Shown: positions 18,795-27,682, counted from the stretch's first letter. The stretch is 64,000 bases of DNA from Pseudoxanthomonas sp. SL93 (GCF_026625825.1 NZ_CP113065.1:2356001-2420000), one strand, 5' to 3'. A program made the numbers and translations. The notes: a model not told the origin generated them from the letters alone.

Positions 18795-19208
18795 ATGACA
18801 CGCGAGTACACGGGCAGCTGCCACTGCGGTGCCGTCAGGTTCACGGTCCGCTTCGATATCGCCAAGGGCACCAGCAAGTGCAACTGCACGTTCTGCTGGA
18901 AGCAGCGCAACTGGAATATCCCGGGCCTGAAGTCGGAGGATTTCCAGCTGCTCGCCGGTGACGACCACCTGGCCAGCTACAGCAAGTCAGGCGAAGGCTT
19001 CGAAGTGCATCACCGGTTCTGCCAACGCTGCGGCACCGCCACGCACGGGCACGGTTATCTGGAACAGGTGGGCGGCCCGTTCCTGTCCGTCCGCGTGGCC
19101 GCGCTCGATGACCTCGACGTCGATAGCCTGGTCTCTGCGCCAACCACGCATTGCGACGGCCGCAACGACAACTGGTGGAATCCGCCCGCGGAAACGCGCC
19201 ACCTCTGA
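18795..19208 (+). CDS. GFA-family (formaldehyde-activating-like) zinc protein
   Basis: 137 residues of the GFA/CENP-V fold. Zinc ligands appear as CHCGAVRF near residue 10, CNCTFCW near 35 and FCQRCGT near 76. Family members include glutathione-dependent formaldehyde-activating enzyme, but most have unknown substrates. The ATG at 18795 has AGAGGGA upstream. It stands alone, 113 bp after the hydrolase. Confidence 0.88.
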   Translation: MTREYTGSCHCGAVRFTVRFDIAKGTSKCNCTFCWKQRNWNIPGLKSEDFQLLAGDDHLASYSKSGEGFEVHHRFCQRCGTATHGHGYLEQVGGPFLSVRVAALDDLDVDSLVSAPTTHCDGRNDNWWNPPAETRHL

Positions 19209-19284
19209 GCAGGGTGACAGGCACGCGTCGTCAACGTCGGCGCGCGCGCCCCGCGGCGTCCACCGCCGGAAATCGGTGGCTGGC

Positions 19285-19527
19285 TCACGCCGGACTGTCG
19301 TGCAGCGCCACGTTCAGCCGGTCCACCACCATCGCCCAGTCGGCATCGTCGCGACGTTCCTCGCGCAGCAGCTGCGATTGCGCAGGCGACCAGAATGGGG
19401 CCTCTTCCAGGCGCATGCCGTTGGGCAGCGGGGAATGGGTGGCGATGAACTGCTGGATGCTGGCGTTGTCGTTGGGCAGGCCCAACTGCGCGAACAGTTC
19501 GGAGAAGGGGTGGACGGTCGATTCCAT
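19285..19527 (-). CDS. DUF2789 family small protein
   Basis: 80-residue cytoplasmic protein. The pattern HPFSELFAQLGLPNDNASIQQFI, PLPNGMRLEEAPFWSPAQ and DWAMVVDRLN is that of the DUF2789 family found across gammaproteobacteria. AAGGA lies six bases before the ATG. Function unknown. The 257 bp between it and the M28 gene show nothing else. Confidence 0.85.
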   Translation of the reverse strand: MESTVHPFSELFAQLGLPNDNASIQQFIATHSPLPNGMRLEEAPFWSPAQSQLLREERRDDADWAMVVDRLNVALHDSPA

Positions 19528-19784
19528 GGCGGTTCCTTTGTGGGGGAAAGCACCAGCCTATCCGTGAATGCGTGAAGCCGGCGGATGACGGCGTGGCCAA
19601 GCCCGGAGCCGCAATCCGGTTGGGGCCGGAGGGCCAGGTGTGGATCGCCCCGGGCATGCTGCGCTCACTCGGGCTGCATTGCGCCGACAAGGTCCGCATG
19701 CCGCCCCTCCGGCACGCGAGGACCGTCCGCCAAAGTGGTAGCGTGGCAACCGTAACGCCGCAGGCCGTCATCCGGGGGGATGCC

Positions 19785-21227
19785 ATGATGAAACTGTTCT
19801 TGCTGGGTCCAACGCTGCTGCTCTCCCTGTTGATCAGCTTCTTCCTGCTGCGATCGGACACGCTGCGGGCGGTGCAGGCACCCGGCATGCGTACGCAGGC
19901 CGCTTCCCCTGCCCCCGGATCCCAGCCGCGCCTGGCAGGCGCCGCGCAGACGCCGGCCGCGCGTCCCGCGCAGGCAGACGCGGCGTCCGCCCCGCCCGCA
20001 GCGGCGGCGGCGCAGGCCGACCCGTTCGCCCCGGTGTACATCGTCACCTCCCGCGAGACGTGGCAGGGTATCCGCGGCCTGACCCGTGCCGCGGTCGCGC
20101 GACGCGACAGCACCGGCGCGACCGTGCTGATTTCCGAAACCCGGGCCGACCGCCTCGGCGACATCAGCGACTACGTGCATGCCAACGAGCGCCGCTGCGG
20201 CGGCTATTTCGCGTTCCCCAGCCGCGCGCAGGCCGAGGCCTTCGTCAGCGCGGATGGCGCGAAGCAGGCGATGGCGAAATCGATGCTGGCCGGCTACACG
20301 CTCGACAACCAGGCCACCGTCAGCCGCTGGTTGCCCCAGGTGCAGGAACAGCGCCTCTACGCCACCATCAACCACCTCTCCAGCTACCGCAACCGCTACT
20401 ACGCCAGCACGCATGGCCGGACCTCGGCCGAATGGATCCGCAACCACTGGCAATCGCTGGCCGCCGGCCGCGACGACGTCACCACCGAGCTGTTCACCGC
20501 CTGCGCCACCTGCGGCACGCAGCCGTCGATCATCCTCACCATCCGTGGCTGGGACCTGCCCAATGAAGTCGTGGTGCTGGGCGCGCACCTGGACTCGATC
20601 AACGGCGGCAACCGCAACGACCCCGAACAGCACGCACCGGGTGCCGACGACGATGCGTCGGGCATCGCCACGCTCACCGAAACGCTGCGCATCGCGCTGG
20701 CCGACGGCTGGCAGCCGCGGCGCACGGTGAAGTTCATGGGCTATGCCGCCGAGGAAGTCGGCCTGCGCGGTTCCAATGCCATCGCGCAGTCGTTCCGCGC
20801 CAGCGGCGTCAACGTGGTCAGCGTGCTGCAGGTGGACATGACCAACTACAAGGCCGGCGCGGTCACCGACATGAAGCTGATCAGCGACTACTCCAACGCC
20901 GACCTGAAGAACTTCTTCATCACCCTGTTCGACACCTACCTGGCGCCGATGGGCCTGACGCGCGGCAGCGTGGCCTGCGGTTACGCCTGTTCGGACCATG
21001 CGTCGTGGACGAACGCCGGCTATCCCGCCGCGATGATGTTCGAGGCCGGCGACCCGGGCGGCAGCTTCCCCTATATCCACACGTCGTACGACACGCTGGC
21101 GACCATGGGCGAATCCGCGCAGCACAGCGTCAAGTTCACCCAGTTCGCCCTGGCGTATCTTGGCGAAACCGCCAAGACGCGCACGCGGGTCACCGGCGGA
21201 CCCGCGCAGGTGCTGCCGGTGCCGTGA
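19785..21227 (+). CDS. Secreted M28 aminopeptidase
   Basis: 480-residue zinc aminopeptidase related to the Vibrio leucyl aminopeptidase. It opens with a hydrophobic signal segment (LLGPTLLLSLLISFFLL) and an Ala/Pro-rich linker to about residue 85. The dinuclear zinc site is visible as VLGAHLDSI, PGADDDASG, YAAEEVGLRGS, VDMTNY and YIHTSYDT. An N-terminal propeptide region precedes the catalytic domain. The start was set at the ATGATG after GGGGGG; the frame stays open upstream but has no ribosome binding site. Probably supplies amino acids from extracellular peptides. Confidence 0.92.
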   Translation: MMKLFLLGPTLLLSLLISFFLLRSDTLRAVQAPGMRTQAASPAPGSQPRLAGAAQTPAARPAQADAASAPPAAAAAQADPFAPVYIVTSRETWQGIRGLTRAAVARRDSTGATVLISETRADRLGDISDYVHANERRCGGYFAFPSRAQAEAFVSADGAKQAMAKSMLAGYTLDNQATVSRWLPQVQEQRLYATINHLSSYRNRYYASTHGRTSAEWIRNHWQSLAAGRDDVTTELFTACATCGTQPSIILTIRGWDLPNEVVVLGAHLDSINGGNRNDPEQHAPGADDDASGIATLTETLRIALADGWQPRRTVKFMGYAAEEVGLRGSNAIAQSFRASGVNVVSVLQVDMTNYKAGAVTDMKLISDYSNADLKNFFITLFDTYLAPMGLTRGSVACGYACSDHASWTNAGYPAAMMFEAGDPGGSFPYIHTSYDTLATMGESAQHSVKFTQFALAYLGETAKTRTRVTGGPAQVLPVP

Positions 21228-21233
21228 GCCTGG

Positions 21234-21321
21234 GTAGCCCGGGTAGGGCCGAAGGCCACACCCGGGGACCGGAACCGTCACGTGCAAGGCGCCGCGGGTG
21301 CGCTGCGCTTACCCGGGCTAC
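21234..21321. repeat. 88-bp palindromic repeat, copy 1
   Basis: Outer arms begin GTAGCCCGGGTAGGGCC and end in CTTACCCGGGCTAC, enclosing a second pair of arms around CACCCGGGG and GCGGGTGCGC. Lies between the M28 and PPOX genes (both +). Confidence 0.85.
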
Positions 21322-21349
21322 GCGACTGCAAGCCCCTTTGGAGAAGAAG

Positions 21350-21931
21350 ATGAGACACGCGTTCGCCCATATCGCCTTCACCCCCGCGGTACGCGACGTG
21401 CAGGCACGCGACGGCAGCCGTGCGCAGTACGCGCGGGCCTTCGAGTCCGGCGACGAGGTCCGCAATGCCGAACTCGGGGCCGACGAGGCCGCCTTCATCC
21501 ATGCCCAGCGCAGTTTCTACATGGCCACCGTGTCCGAAACCGGTTGGCCGTACGTGCAGCACCGCGGCGGCACGCCCGGTTTCCTGCGGGTGGTCGATGC
21601 CACGACGCTGTCGTTCACCGACCTGCCCGGCAACCGGCAGTTCATCAGCGTGGGCAATCTGGCGCAGGACGATCGCGTGGCGTTGATCCTGATGGACTAC
21701 ACGCACCGGCAGCGGCTGAAGCTGTTGGGCCGTTTGAGCGTGGAGGAGTCACCGGGCGCGGGACGTACCGAGCGCACGATGACGATCCATGTGGAAGCTT
21801 TCGACTGGAATTGCCCGAAGTACATCCCGGTCCGCTTCGAAGCGGAAGACGTGCAGCGTGCGCTGGACGAACGCGACAAGCGGATCGCGCAGCTGGAGGC
21901 GCAGTTGGCGCAGGCCCGGCAACAGACGTAA
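21350..21931 (+). CDS. Pyridoxamine 5'-phosphate oxidase family (PPOX) flavoprotein
   Basis: 193 residues of the FMN-binding split-barrel fold. Recognisable are AAFIHAQRSFYMATVSETGWPYVQHRGG, LPGNRQFISVGNL and VALILMDYTHRQRLKLLG, followed by a helical tail. The family binds flavin or heme and acts on small substrates; this branch is close to those often labelled pyridoxamine phosphate oxidase-like. GAGAAGAAG precedes the ATG at 21350. It is monocistronic, flanked by a palindromic repeat on its left. Confidence 0.85.
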   Translation: MRHAFAHIAFTPAVRDVQARDGSRAQYARAFESGDEVRNAELGADEAAFIHAQRSFYMATVSETGWPYVQHRGGTPGFLRVVDATTLSFTDLPGNRQFISVGNLAQDDRVALILMDYTHRQRLKLLGRLSVEESPGAGRTERTMTIHVEAFDWNCPKYIPVRFEAEDVQRALDERDKRIAQLEAQLAQARQQT

Positions 21932-22126
21932 CGCGTAGGGTGGGACTTCGCACACCACTGGGTGGCTGACGGGCGATGGTCGGCTTGAACCCCCCCGACG
22001 CCCTGTGTATAAGGAATCGCCGATCCGCGTCTCGCGGCGGTGTTGCAAGCCTGAATGGTCATGACCCAGGCCACGGACTCTCCCTCTCTGAGGGGACCGG
22101 ATTCTCATCCTGTCTTGGAGTCCATC

Positions 22127-22456
22127 ATGAAGCTCAAAACTCTTCGCGAACGCGCCTTCGTCCGTCAGCAAGGGCGTTGTTATTACTGCAGTGCACGCAT
22201 GTGGCAGATTTCTCCCGAAGAACTCGGCCTCCACCGCAAGTCTTCGCGTCTACTCCAGTGCACCGCCGAGCACCTGATCGCTCGGCGCGATGGCGGTGGG
22301 GATACCTGCGACAACATCGTAGCGGCGTGCCACTACTGCAACTGGCTTCGCCATGCGCGAAGAAACGCGGCGCTCGCGCCGGAAGTCTATGCCGCTCGTG
22401 TCCGCAAGCGGGTGGCGCGTGGCACTTGGCATGCACCTTTCGCGATCTTCGAGTAG
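22127..22456 (+). CDS. Small HNH endonuclease-like protein
   Basis: 109 residues. The zinc-finger nuclease pattern is CYYC near residue 18, then CTAEHLIARRDGGGDTCDNIVAACHYCNWLRH, with the His of AEH as the likely general base and paired CxxC zinc ligands. I chose the ATG at 22127, where GGAG lies six bases upstream, over an earlier in-frame ATG. Free-standing HNH proteins occur in restriction, intron and repair settings; no partner is visible here. Confidence 0.82.
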   Translation: MKLKTLRERAFVRQQGRCYYCSARMWQISPEELGLHRKSSRLLQCTAEHLIARRDGGGDTCDNIVAACHYCNWLRHARRNAALAPEVYAARVRKRVARGTWHAPFAIFE

Positions 22457-22466
22457 ATGAAGCGGC

Positions 22467-22555
22467 CTAGCCTGGGTAAGCCTAACGGCCGCACCCGGGG
22501 TCTTTATGCATCACGTGCGAGGTGCCCCGGGTGCGCTGCGCTTACCCGGGGCTAC
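22467..22555. repeat. 88-bp palindromic repeat, copy 2
   Basis: Sits between the convergent HNH and FKBP genes, with the right arm CTTACCCGGGGCTAC. The hairpin could end both transcripts. Confidence 0.85.
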
Positions 22556-22560
22556 GCGGC

Positions 22561-22914
22561 TCAGGTGCCCAGCAGTTCGACGTCGAACTTCAACGTGGCG
22601 TTGGGCGGGATGACGCCGCCGGCGCCGCGTGCGCCGTAGCCGAGGTTGGCGGGGATGATCAGGGTGCGCTGGCCGCCCACCTTCATACCCTGCACGCCTT
22701 CGTCCCAGCCCTTGATGACCATGCCGCCGGCGAGCGGAAAGATGAAGGGTTCGCCGCGATCCTTGCTGGAATCGAACTTGGCGCCCTGTTCGCCGTTCTC
22801 GTAAAGCCAGCCGGTGTAGTGCACGGTGACGTTGTTGCCGGGCTTGGCCTCTACGCCGCTGCCGACGACGGTGTCTTCGAACTGCAGGCCGGAAGCGGTG
22901 GTGGTGAATGCCAT
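22561..22914 (-). CDS. FKBP-type peptidyl-prolyl cis-trans isomerase
   Basis: 117-residue single-domain FKBP. Family residues are present: VTVHYTGWLYENGEQGAKFDSS, PFIFPLAGGMVIKGWDEGV, MKVGGQRTLIIPANLGYG and FDVELL. There is no signal peptide, so it is cytoplasmic. AAGGA precedes the ATG at 22914. It helps protein folding by proline isomerisation. Confidence 0.93.
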   Translation of the reverse strand: MAFTTTASGLQFEDTVVGSGVEAKPGNNVTVHYTGWLYENGEQGAKFDSSKDRGEPFIFPLAGGMVIKGWDEGVQGMKVGGQRTLIIPANLGYGARGAGGVIPPNATLKFDVELLGT

Positions 22915-22983
22915 GGTGTGTTCCTTGTGGGGACCGGATATTCGGGGCGCATAGTTTATCGCTCGCCCGGCCGAGGAAGTTGC

Positions 22984-23018
22984 GTAGCCCCGGTAAGACC
23001 GAAGGTCGCACTCGGGTG
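22984..23018. repeat. Half copy of the palindromic repeat (copy 3)
   Basis: Only the left arm is present: GTAGCCCCGGTAAGACCG, then AAGGTCGCACTCGGGTGC. Located upstream of the FKBP gene. Confidence 0.7.
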
Positions 23019-23118
23019 CACGGAAGGGTGACGTGTAGATAGGGTCGGCCTCGGCCAACCTTACGGGATCCTGGATTGTCGTCGGGAAGGTGTGCTGAAG
23101 CCCCCCCTGCGGAAAATG

Positions 23119-23538
23119 TCACGCGCGATGGGGGGCGAACCAGCGCCGGACAGACGGCAGGAACAGTAATGCACCTACGGCGATCCGCAGCACCGCCGCC
23201 AGGAAGGCCGGCCACCGAGCCATCGACACGCCGCGCCACAACATACTGCCCAGGAGGAAGAGGGTGAGTACCGTAGTGATCACGAGCCACACCCTGGCCC
23301 ATTGTTGTCTTCGCCAGAGTGCGAAGCACATGACCACACCGTAGACGCCGATGGTCACCATTATGGGCGTGAAAAATTCGATGTTCGCGACGGGCGCCCG
23401 GTATACCGCAATGATTTCGAACGCGTAATGCGCCAGGTAGAGCGCAAGAATGACCCACATCGCTGGCGGCGTTCTTTCTTGCTTAGGCTGCCGGAGCATC
23501 GCACGCGGGGCTTCATAGGGATTGAACGATTCGCTCAC
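23119..23538 (-). CDS. Small membrane protein of unknown function
   Basis: 139 residues with about four predicted membrane helices (MWVILALYLAHYAFEIIAVY, then helices near 55, 80 and 105). The N terminus carries NPYEAP, a short motif common at the start of small bacterial membrane proteins. The start is GTG at 23538 and overlaps the stop of the upstream membrane gene by 4 bp, so the two are coupled. No known family recognised. Confidence 0.7.
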   Translation of the reverse strand: MSESFNPYEAPRAMLRQPKQERTPPAMWVILALYLAHYAFEIIAVYRAPVANIEFFTPIMVTIGVYGVVMCFALWRRQQWARVWLVITTVLTLFLLGSMLWRGVSMARWPAFLAAVLRIAVGALLFLPSVRRWFAPHRA

Positions 23539-24215
23539 GACGGTTCACGCTCCCGTCGTCCCTTCATCGCCAGCGCTTCGGACAGCAGGGATTCGTAGAG
23601 CTGCAGGCGAATGCGCTTGAGGTTAGCAACCATCATGACGAAGTACAGCAGAATCAATCCGAAGCCGATCATGATCTGCCAGTACGGCATGTCCATCAGC
23701 TCGTCCCAGTTGCGGAAGAACAGATAGGCCGACGCCAGCACGGGCAGCAGACCAAGTCGTTCCAGACCTCCCGTAAACATTCCGATCTTCACGGACATCT
23801 GATTCAGCACAAGCCGCGCTACGCGCTGATGCTCCTCCAGTACGGTACGCGGACGCTGGCTCAGCCACATCAGGATCGTACGGAACAATGGCGTGTCGTG
23901 GTCGAGCTGACTGACCTGATCTGCGCGCCACGTCCACAACGACCAACCCAGCACACCATAGGAACGGACGATGCCGGGCATCAGTGCGAGCAGGAATATC
24001 GAGAAACTGATCTGCGCCCACATGATCATCCATCTGCCCGGCGTCATGACGTGAACGAGAAGAAAGGGAATCAACATGAAGACCGCCGCGGCTGCGCCAA
24101 CCATGTTGGCAAACCGATACATCCGCGGGGTATCGAGGATCGACGCCGGCCCATCCGGCATCTCTCGCAGGCGGCGATCCAGTTCGGTGAAGCTCAGTGC
24201 GTCGTTGGATGACAT
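23535..24215 (-). CDS. Membrane protein of unknown function
   Basis: 226 residues. A soluble N-terminal stretch of 40 residues is followed by two helices near 45-100 and two near 155-205 (LPVLASAYLFF, IMIGFGLILLYFVMM). The C terminus is basic. I set the start at ATG 24215 (MSSNDALSF); upstream codons are proline-rich and unlikely. It is the first gene of a two-gene unit with the NPYEAP protein. Function not recognised. Confidence 0.7.
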   Translation of the reverse strand: MSSNDALSFTELDRRLREMPDGPASILDTPRMYRFANMVGAAAAVFMLIPFLLVHVMTPGRWMIMWAQISFSIFLLALMPGIVRSYGVLGWSLWTWRADQVSQLDHDTPLFRTILMWLSQRPRTVLEEHQRVARLVLNQMSVKIGMFTGGLERLGLLPVLASAYLFFRNWDELMDMPYWQIMIGFGLILLYFVMMVANLKRIRLQLYESLLSEALAMKGRREREPS

Positions 24216-24323
24216 GCCACGGGTCCTTGTGATGGCGAGGCCGATTGCGTCAGGAAGAGGGGGCTTGGGTGGCGGCGGCAAGCCCGCGCCGCTCAGCGTG
24301 GCTGGAGGCCAGCAGCAGAGATG

Positions 24324-24677
24324 TCATTGCAGCTTGTTCCACAGCGCCCAAACGATCGTACCGACGATGCCCGTCAACGATGTCACCAGCACCCACAGGA
24401 TGGACATACGTCGCGAGCCACGCATCAGTGCGAATGGGTCCTGCCGCATCGCAGCCATCGCTTCCACGGCATCGCCCTTGAACTGTTTTCTGACGGCGTG
24501 CCAACGCATCGCCGCGTAGCCGACGCCAGATACCAGACACCAAGCGCCCGCGACGACGCTGTACGTTTCGCCTTCGTCCAGCAGTATGCCAATGACAAGC
24601 GCGATCGGAAGCAGTGCCAGCGCCATGCCCCCAGCGAAGCGCCACCAGCTGAGGCTGGGTTTTCCCTGCAGGTACAT
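24324..24677 (-). CDS. Small membrane protein of unknown function
   Basis: 117 residues with helices near 12-32, 42-60 and 95-113 and a basic middle loop. The ATG at 24677 has GGAG seven bases upstream. It lies 108 bp upstream of the two membrane genes on the same strand and might share their transcript. No family recognised. Confidence 0.65.
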   Translation of the reverse strand: MYLQGKPSLSWWRFAGGMALALLPIALVIGILLDEGETYSVVAGAWCLVSGVGYAAMRWHAVRKQFKGDAVEAMAAMRQDPFALMRGSRRMSILWVLVTSLTGIVGTIVWALWNKLQ

Positions 24678-24790
24678 CGTCGTGCTCCGTGGGGACCGGG
24701 GGCAAGCTTCCCACACCACCCGGCCGATTTGCAGCCCAGCTCTGGCATCGCAGGCGGGCTGGCCCACCGTGCGCGGGCGCGGACATCCGC

Positions 24791-24878
24791 GTAGCCCGGC
24801 TAAGGCCAACGGCCGCACCCGAGGTCTTGATGGACCACGTGCAAGGCACCCCGGGTGCGCTGCGCTTACCCGGGCTAC
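24791..24878. repeat. 88-bp palindromic repeat, copy 4
   Basis: Arms GTAGCCCGGCTAAGGCC and CTTACCCGGGCTAC. It follows the HxlR gene stop and could act as its terminator. Confidence 0.85.
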
Positions 24879-24892
24879 GCGGGCTCCACGCC

Positions 24893-25249
24893 CTACCCCG
24901 TCTGTCGCCTACCCCGCATGAATTCCAGCATCGCTTCGAACACCGGGTGCAGGCGGGCGGCCTGGCCGGTGATTTCGTATTCCACGCGCGGGGGGATTTC
25001 GGGGTAGAGGGTGCGGCGTACCAAGCCGTCGCTTTCCAGCTCACGCAGCTGCGCGGTCAGCATGTGCTGGGTCACGCCGGGGATGGCGCGGCGCAGTTCG
25101 TTGAAGCGGTGCATGCGCTGGTGCAGCAGCCAGAGGATTTCCAGTTTCCATTTGCCGCCGAAGATGGCGACGGCCTTCCTGATGTCGCCATGCACTTCAT
25201 CGATGTTGTCGGCGATGCCGGCGCACGTCTGCTCAGTATGGTTTTGCAT
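24893..25249 (-). CDS. HxlR-family transcriptional regulator
   Basis: 118-residue winged-helix repressor. Typical HxlR residues are GGKWKLEILWLLHQRMHRFNELRRAIPGVTQHMLTAQLRELESDGLVRR and YPEIPPRVEYEIT. A single Cys near the N terminus (QTCAG) could sense electrophiles or oxidants, as in related regulators. It is divergent from azoR with 130 bp between starts. By family precedent it represses azoR and responds to quinones or aldehydes; that is inference. Confidence 0.93.
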   Translation of the reverse strand: MQNHTEQTCAGIADNIDEVHGDIRKAVAIFGGKWKLEILWLLHQRMHRFNELRRAIPGVTQHMLTAQLRELESDGLVRRTLYPEIPPRVEYEITGQAARLHPVFEAMLEFMRGRRQTG

Positions 25250-25379
25250 ACCTGGTACTCAAATCAATCCTTCTTGTTGGCACGACTATACGCCACTAGA
25301 TTTTCGCGACGCGGTGGCAGCGGCGTCACGGAGACGTTCGACATGCGGCCGCACTTCCTTCCCCACCAGGCACCTGCCC

Positions 25380-25997
25380 ATGAAGATCCTGCATATCGAT
25401 TCCAGCATCACCGGCGACGATTCGGTCAGCCGCACGTTGACCGCGGCGGTGGTCGCGCGCCTGGTCGCGCTCAGCCCCGACGCCGACATCACCTACCGCG
25501 ACCTCGCCGCGCAGCCGCTGCCGCAGGCATCCGCGCCGTTGCTGGCGGTGGCGGCGGGCGCTGACGTGCCCGCGCACGACAGCGCACTGCAGGCGGACGT
25601 GTCGGTGGTGGGCCGTGTGCTGGACGAAGTGCTGGCGGCGGATGTCATCGTCATCGGCGCGCCGATGTACAACTTCAGCGTGCCCAGCCAGCTGAAGGCG
25701 TGGCTGGATGCGATCGCGGTGCCGGGCAGGACGTTCCGCTACGACGCGCAGGGCGTGCAGGGGTTGCTGGGCGAGAAGCGCGTGATCATCGCGTCGGCGC
25801 GCGGCAACGTCTACGCGGCGGTTTCGCCGGTGGCGGCGTACGAGCACCACGAGTCCTACCTGCGCAGCTTCCTGGATTTCCTGGGCGTGACCCGCATCGA
25901 GGTGGTGCGTGCCGAGGGCGTGCGGCTGGGCCCGGAGCACGCGCAGGCCGCGATGGCCGGTGCGCTGGCGCAGGCGGAGCAGCTGGAAGCGGCGTGA
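25380..25997 (+). CDS. azoR: FMN-dependent NADH-azoreductase
   Basis: 205-residue flavodoxin-fold quinone/azo reductase. The FMN-binding residues are visible in HIDSSITGDDSVSR, APMYNFSVPSQLKAWLD and ASARGN; FLDFLGV near 160 is also family-typical. Reduces quinones and azo dyes with NADH in the cytoplasm. Divergent from the HxlR regulator, the usual arrangement for such detoxification genes. Confidence 0.93.
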   Translation: MKILHIDSSITGDDSVSRTLTAAVVARLVALSPDADITYRDLAAQPLPQASAPLLAVAAGADVPAHDSALQADVSVVGRVLDEVLAADVIVIGAPMYNFSVPSQLKAWLDAIAVPGRTFRYDAQGVQGLLGEKRVIIASARGNVYAAVSPVAAYEHHESYLRSFLDFLGVTRIEVVRAEGVRLGPEHAQAAMAGALAQAEQLEAA

Positions 25998-26030
25998 TCA
26001 GGCGCGCTGTCCGCGTGTTTCAGAAATGAA

Positions 26031-26209
26031 GAGCGGGCCGATGGCCCGCTCCGTGGTGCGTTGATGCCGGTGGCCGTCAGGTGGACGGTTCGGGTTCTTC
26101 TTGCGTGCGCCGCTTGCGGTCGAAGCGGGCACCCAGCGCCTGCCGCAGGGTATGAAGGCCGTCGCCGCGGCCGACTACCTTTGCGAAAAGGTACGCTGAC
26201 CCTTGTTTT
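26031..26209 (-). pseudogene. Duplicated 175-bp gene-end module, copy A
   Basis: The minus strand reads GRGDGLHTLRQALGARFDRK, then RRTQEEPEPST and a stop, followed by the hairpin AGCGGGCC-GAT-GGCCCGCT (26032-26050). Only the last 30 or so codons of some gene are left. The same module lies at 28771-28948. The other end carries TTTGCGAAAAGGTACGCTGA, a decayed form of a CTCTGACCCC repeat. I do not recognise the parent gene. The rest of 25998-26386 shows no other gene. Confidence 0.6.
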
Positions 26210-26386
26210 GGCATGTGCAGGGTGGGCCTTGGCCCACCTTGCGGGGATACGCAGAGCTCGCGCGGCGCTGCTGATCGGCCCGGCCTGGGGTGTACGATGC
26301 GCCACAGGGGAAGCCTGGCTCGTCGGGGCGCCGTGCATCGGTGCGACGGTGGGCTGCGACATTCAGATGCTCTGCGGAGATGCCCG

Positions 26387-26857
26387 ATGAAGCACGCGCT
26401 GCACGTACTGCTGTTGATGGTGGCCCTGCTCGCGCCGGCCCACGCCCATGCCGATGACGCGCCGCCTTCGGTGCAGGCGCAGGTGATGCCGTTGCTTGAC
26501 GAGATGATGGCGGCGGCCAATGCGCACGATACGGACCGGTTCATGGCGCTCTATTCGCGCGGCGATGCGCTGGTCGTGCAGTTCGACGACCAGACGCTGC
26601 GCGGGTGGCAGACGGTGCGGGACCAGCAGGACGAATGGTGGGCCGGCGGCACGTCCGACGCCGTGTACCGCTACCGGTCGGCGCCGGAGATCACCGTGAT
26701 CGCGCCGGATGTGGTCAGCACGCTGCAATCGATGGAGGTGGCCAGCACGATGCCCGATGGCAAGAAGGGTAACGTGCAAGTGGTGGCGACGTCTGTGTGG
26801 CGGAAGCTGCCGGAGGGGTGGCGCATCGTGGTGGCGCACGAGTCGTTGATTCAGTAG
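26387..26857 (+). CDS. Secreted SnoaL/NTF2-like (DUF4440-type) protein
   Basis: 156 residues with a signal peptide (LHVLLLMVALLAPAHAHA). The rest fits the NTF2-like cone fold used by SnoaL and DUF4440 proteins: LLDEMMAAANAHDTDRFMALYS, LRGWQTVRDQQDEWW and VWRKLPEGWRIVVAHES. GGAG precedes the ATG. The fold is used for many small-molecule activities; no specific one is evident. Confidence 0.8.
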   Translation: MKHALHVLLLMVALLAPAHAHADDAPPSVQAQVMPLLDEMMAAANAHDTDRFMALYSRGDALVVQFDDQTLRGWQTVRDQQDEWWAGGTSDAVYRYRSAPEITVIAPDVVSTLQSMEVASTMPDGKKGNVQVVATSVWRKLPEGWRIVVAHESLIQ

Positions 26858-27024
26858 CGCGCTCGCAGGAGCAGGCGGGAAACCTACGCTGACCGCTGTC
26901 TTGCGGATGGGATGCGGGCGCCTTGCGCTTGGGGAGTCATGCACAGCGCGAGTGGCTCTGGGCTCGGAATGTCGTCTCATGGATCACCGCTTGCACCGGG
27001 TGCCGGATACAGGGGGGCGCGAAC

Positions 27025-27231
27025 ATGCATTGGCATATCTATCTGGTGCTCGCGGTAGCGGGCGCCTGCGTGGTGATCCTCGATCTGGCGTTGGGGCGCT
27101 GGGCGCGGGCGGGTGCGCTGTCTCTGCTGGTCGCTTCCATCGCGCTTGCCGCCTGGAACGGGCGCGAGGAAGAAAGGAAGACGCGCGCCGTGGAGCGTGA
27201 GGCCCACGACCCCAACGCGCCGCACGAGTGA
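27025..27231 (+). CDS. Small membrane protein of unknown function
   Basis: 68 residues: two short hydrophobic segments (LVLAVAGACVVILDLALG and AGALSLLVASIALAAW) and a charged tail. GGGGGG lies upstream of the ATG. Nothing in the neighbourhood suggests a role. Coding status rests on the ribosome binding site and the protein-like hydropathy. Confidence 0.5.
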   Translation: MHWHIYLVLAVAGACVVILDLALGRWARAGALSLLVASIALAAWNGREEERKTRAVEREAHDPNAPHE

Positions 27232-27235
27232 ACCG

Positions 27236-27323
27236 GTAGCCCGGGTAAGGCCGAAGGCCGCACCGGGGATTCGGAACGTATCCGTGCGCCGCGCCCCGGG
27301 TGCGCTGCGCTTACCTGGGCTAC
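27236..27323. repeat. 88-bp palindromic repeat, copy 5
   Basis: Between convergent genes. Its right end supplies the TAG stop codon of the 27320-27682 gene. Confidence 0.85.
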
Positions 27324-27682
27324 ATGGGCGGCTTGAGTCCGCCCTGCCCGCCCGCACTGTCAGGTGCGGCGCCGGTTGTCGCGCGGAGTGCGCTGTCCAA
27401 TGCCATGCGGACGTAGCATTGCAGCGGCGGTGCCTGCTCGCAATGGCTGATGATCCGGTCTAGCAGGTTCGCCAGTGCATCCGGACGAAGGCTGGCATGG
27501 GCACCCCATACGCGATGCTGGATCTCGTTGAGCCATTTGAGCGCATTGAGCTGCGCGGCGGCATCAAGTGTTTTGTCGCTCCAGATGGCGCGGCCGGCGA
27601 TCGTCAGCTCGAACCAGAGGCGCGTGCAGAACTTCTTGGCCTGTGTTCCGTCGAGTGCAACGACGTGGGTTCTCATGTCCAT
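27320..27682 (-). CDS. Conserved-looking hypothetical protein
   Basis: 120 residues, soluble, helical in appearance (LDAAAQLNALKWLNEIQHRVW, ALANLLDRIISHCEQAPPLQ). No family recognised. Its last codon before TAG abuts the palindromic repeat, so the C terminus (GGQGGLKPPM) may have been reshaped when the repeat arrived. Confidence 0.6.
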   Translation of the reverse strand: MDMRTHVVALDGTQAKKFCTRLWFELTIAGRAIWSDKTLDAAAQLNALKWLNEIQHRVWGAHASLRPDALANLLDRIISHCEQAPPLQCYVRMALDSALRATTGAAPDSAGGQGGLKPPM

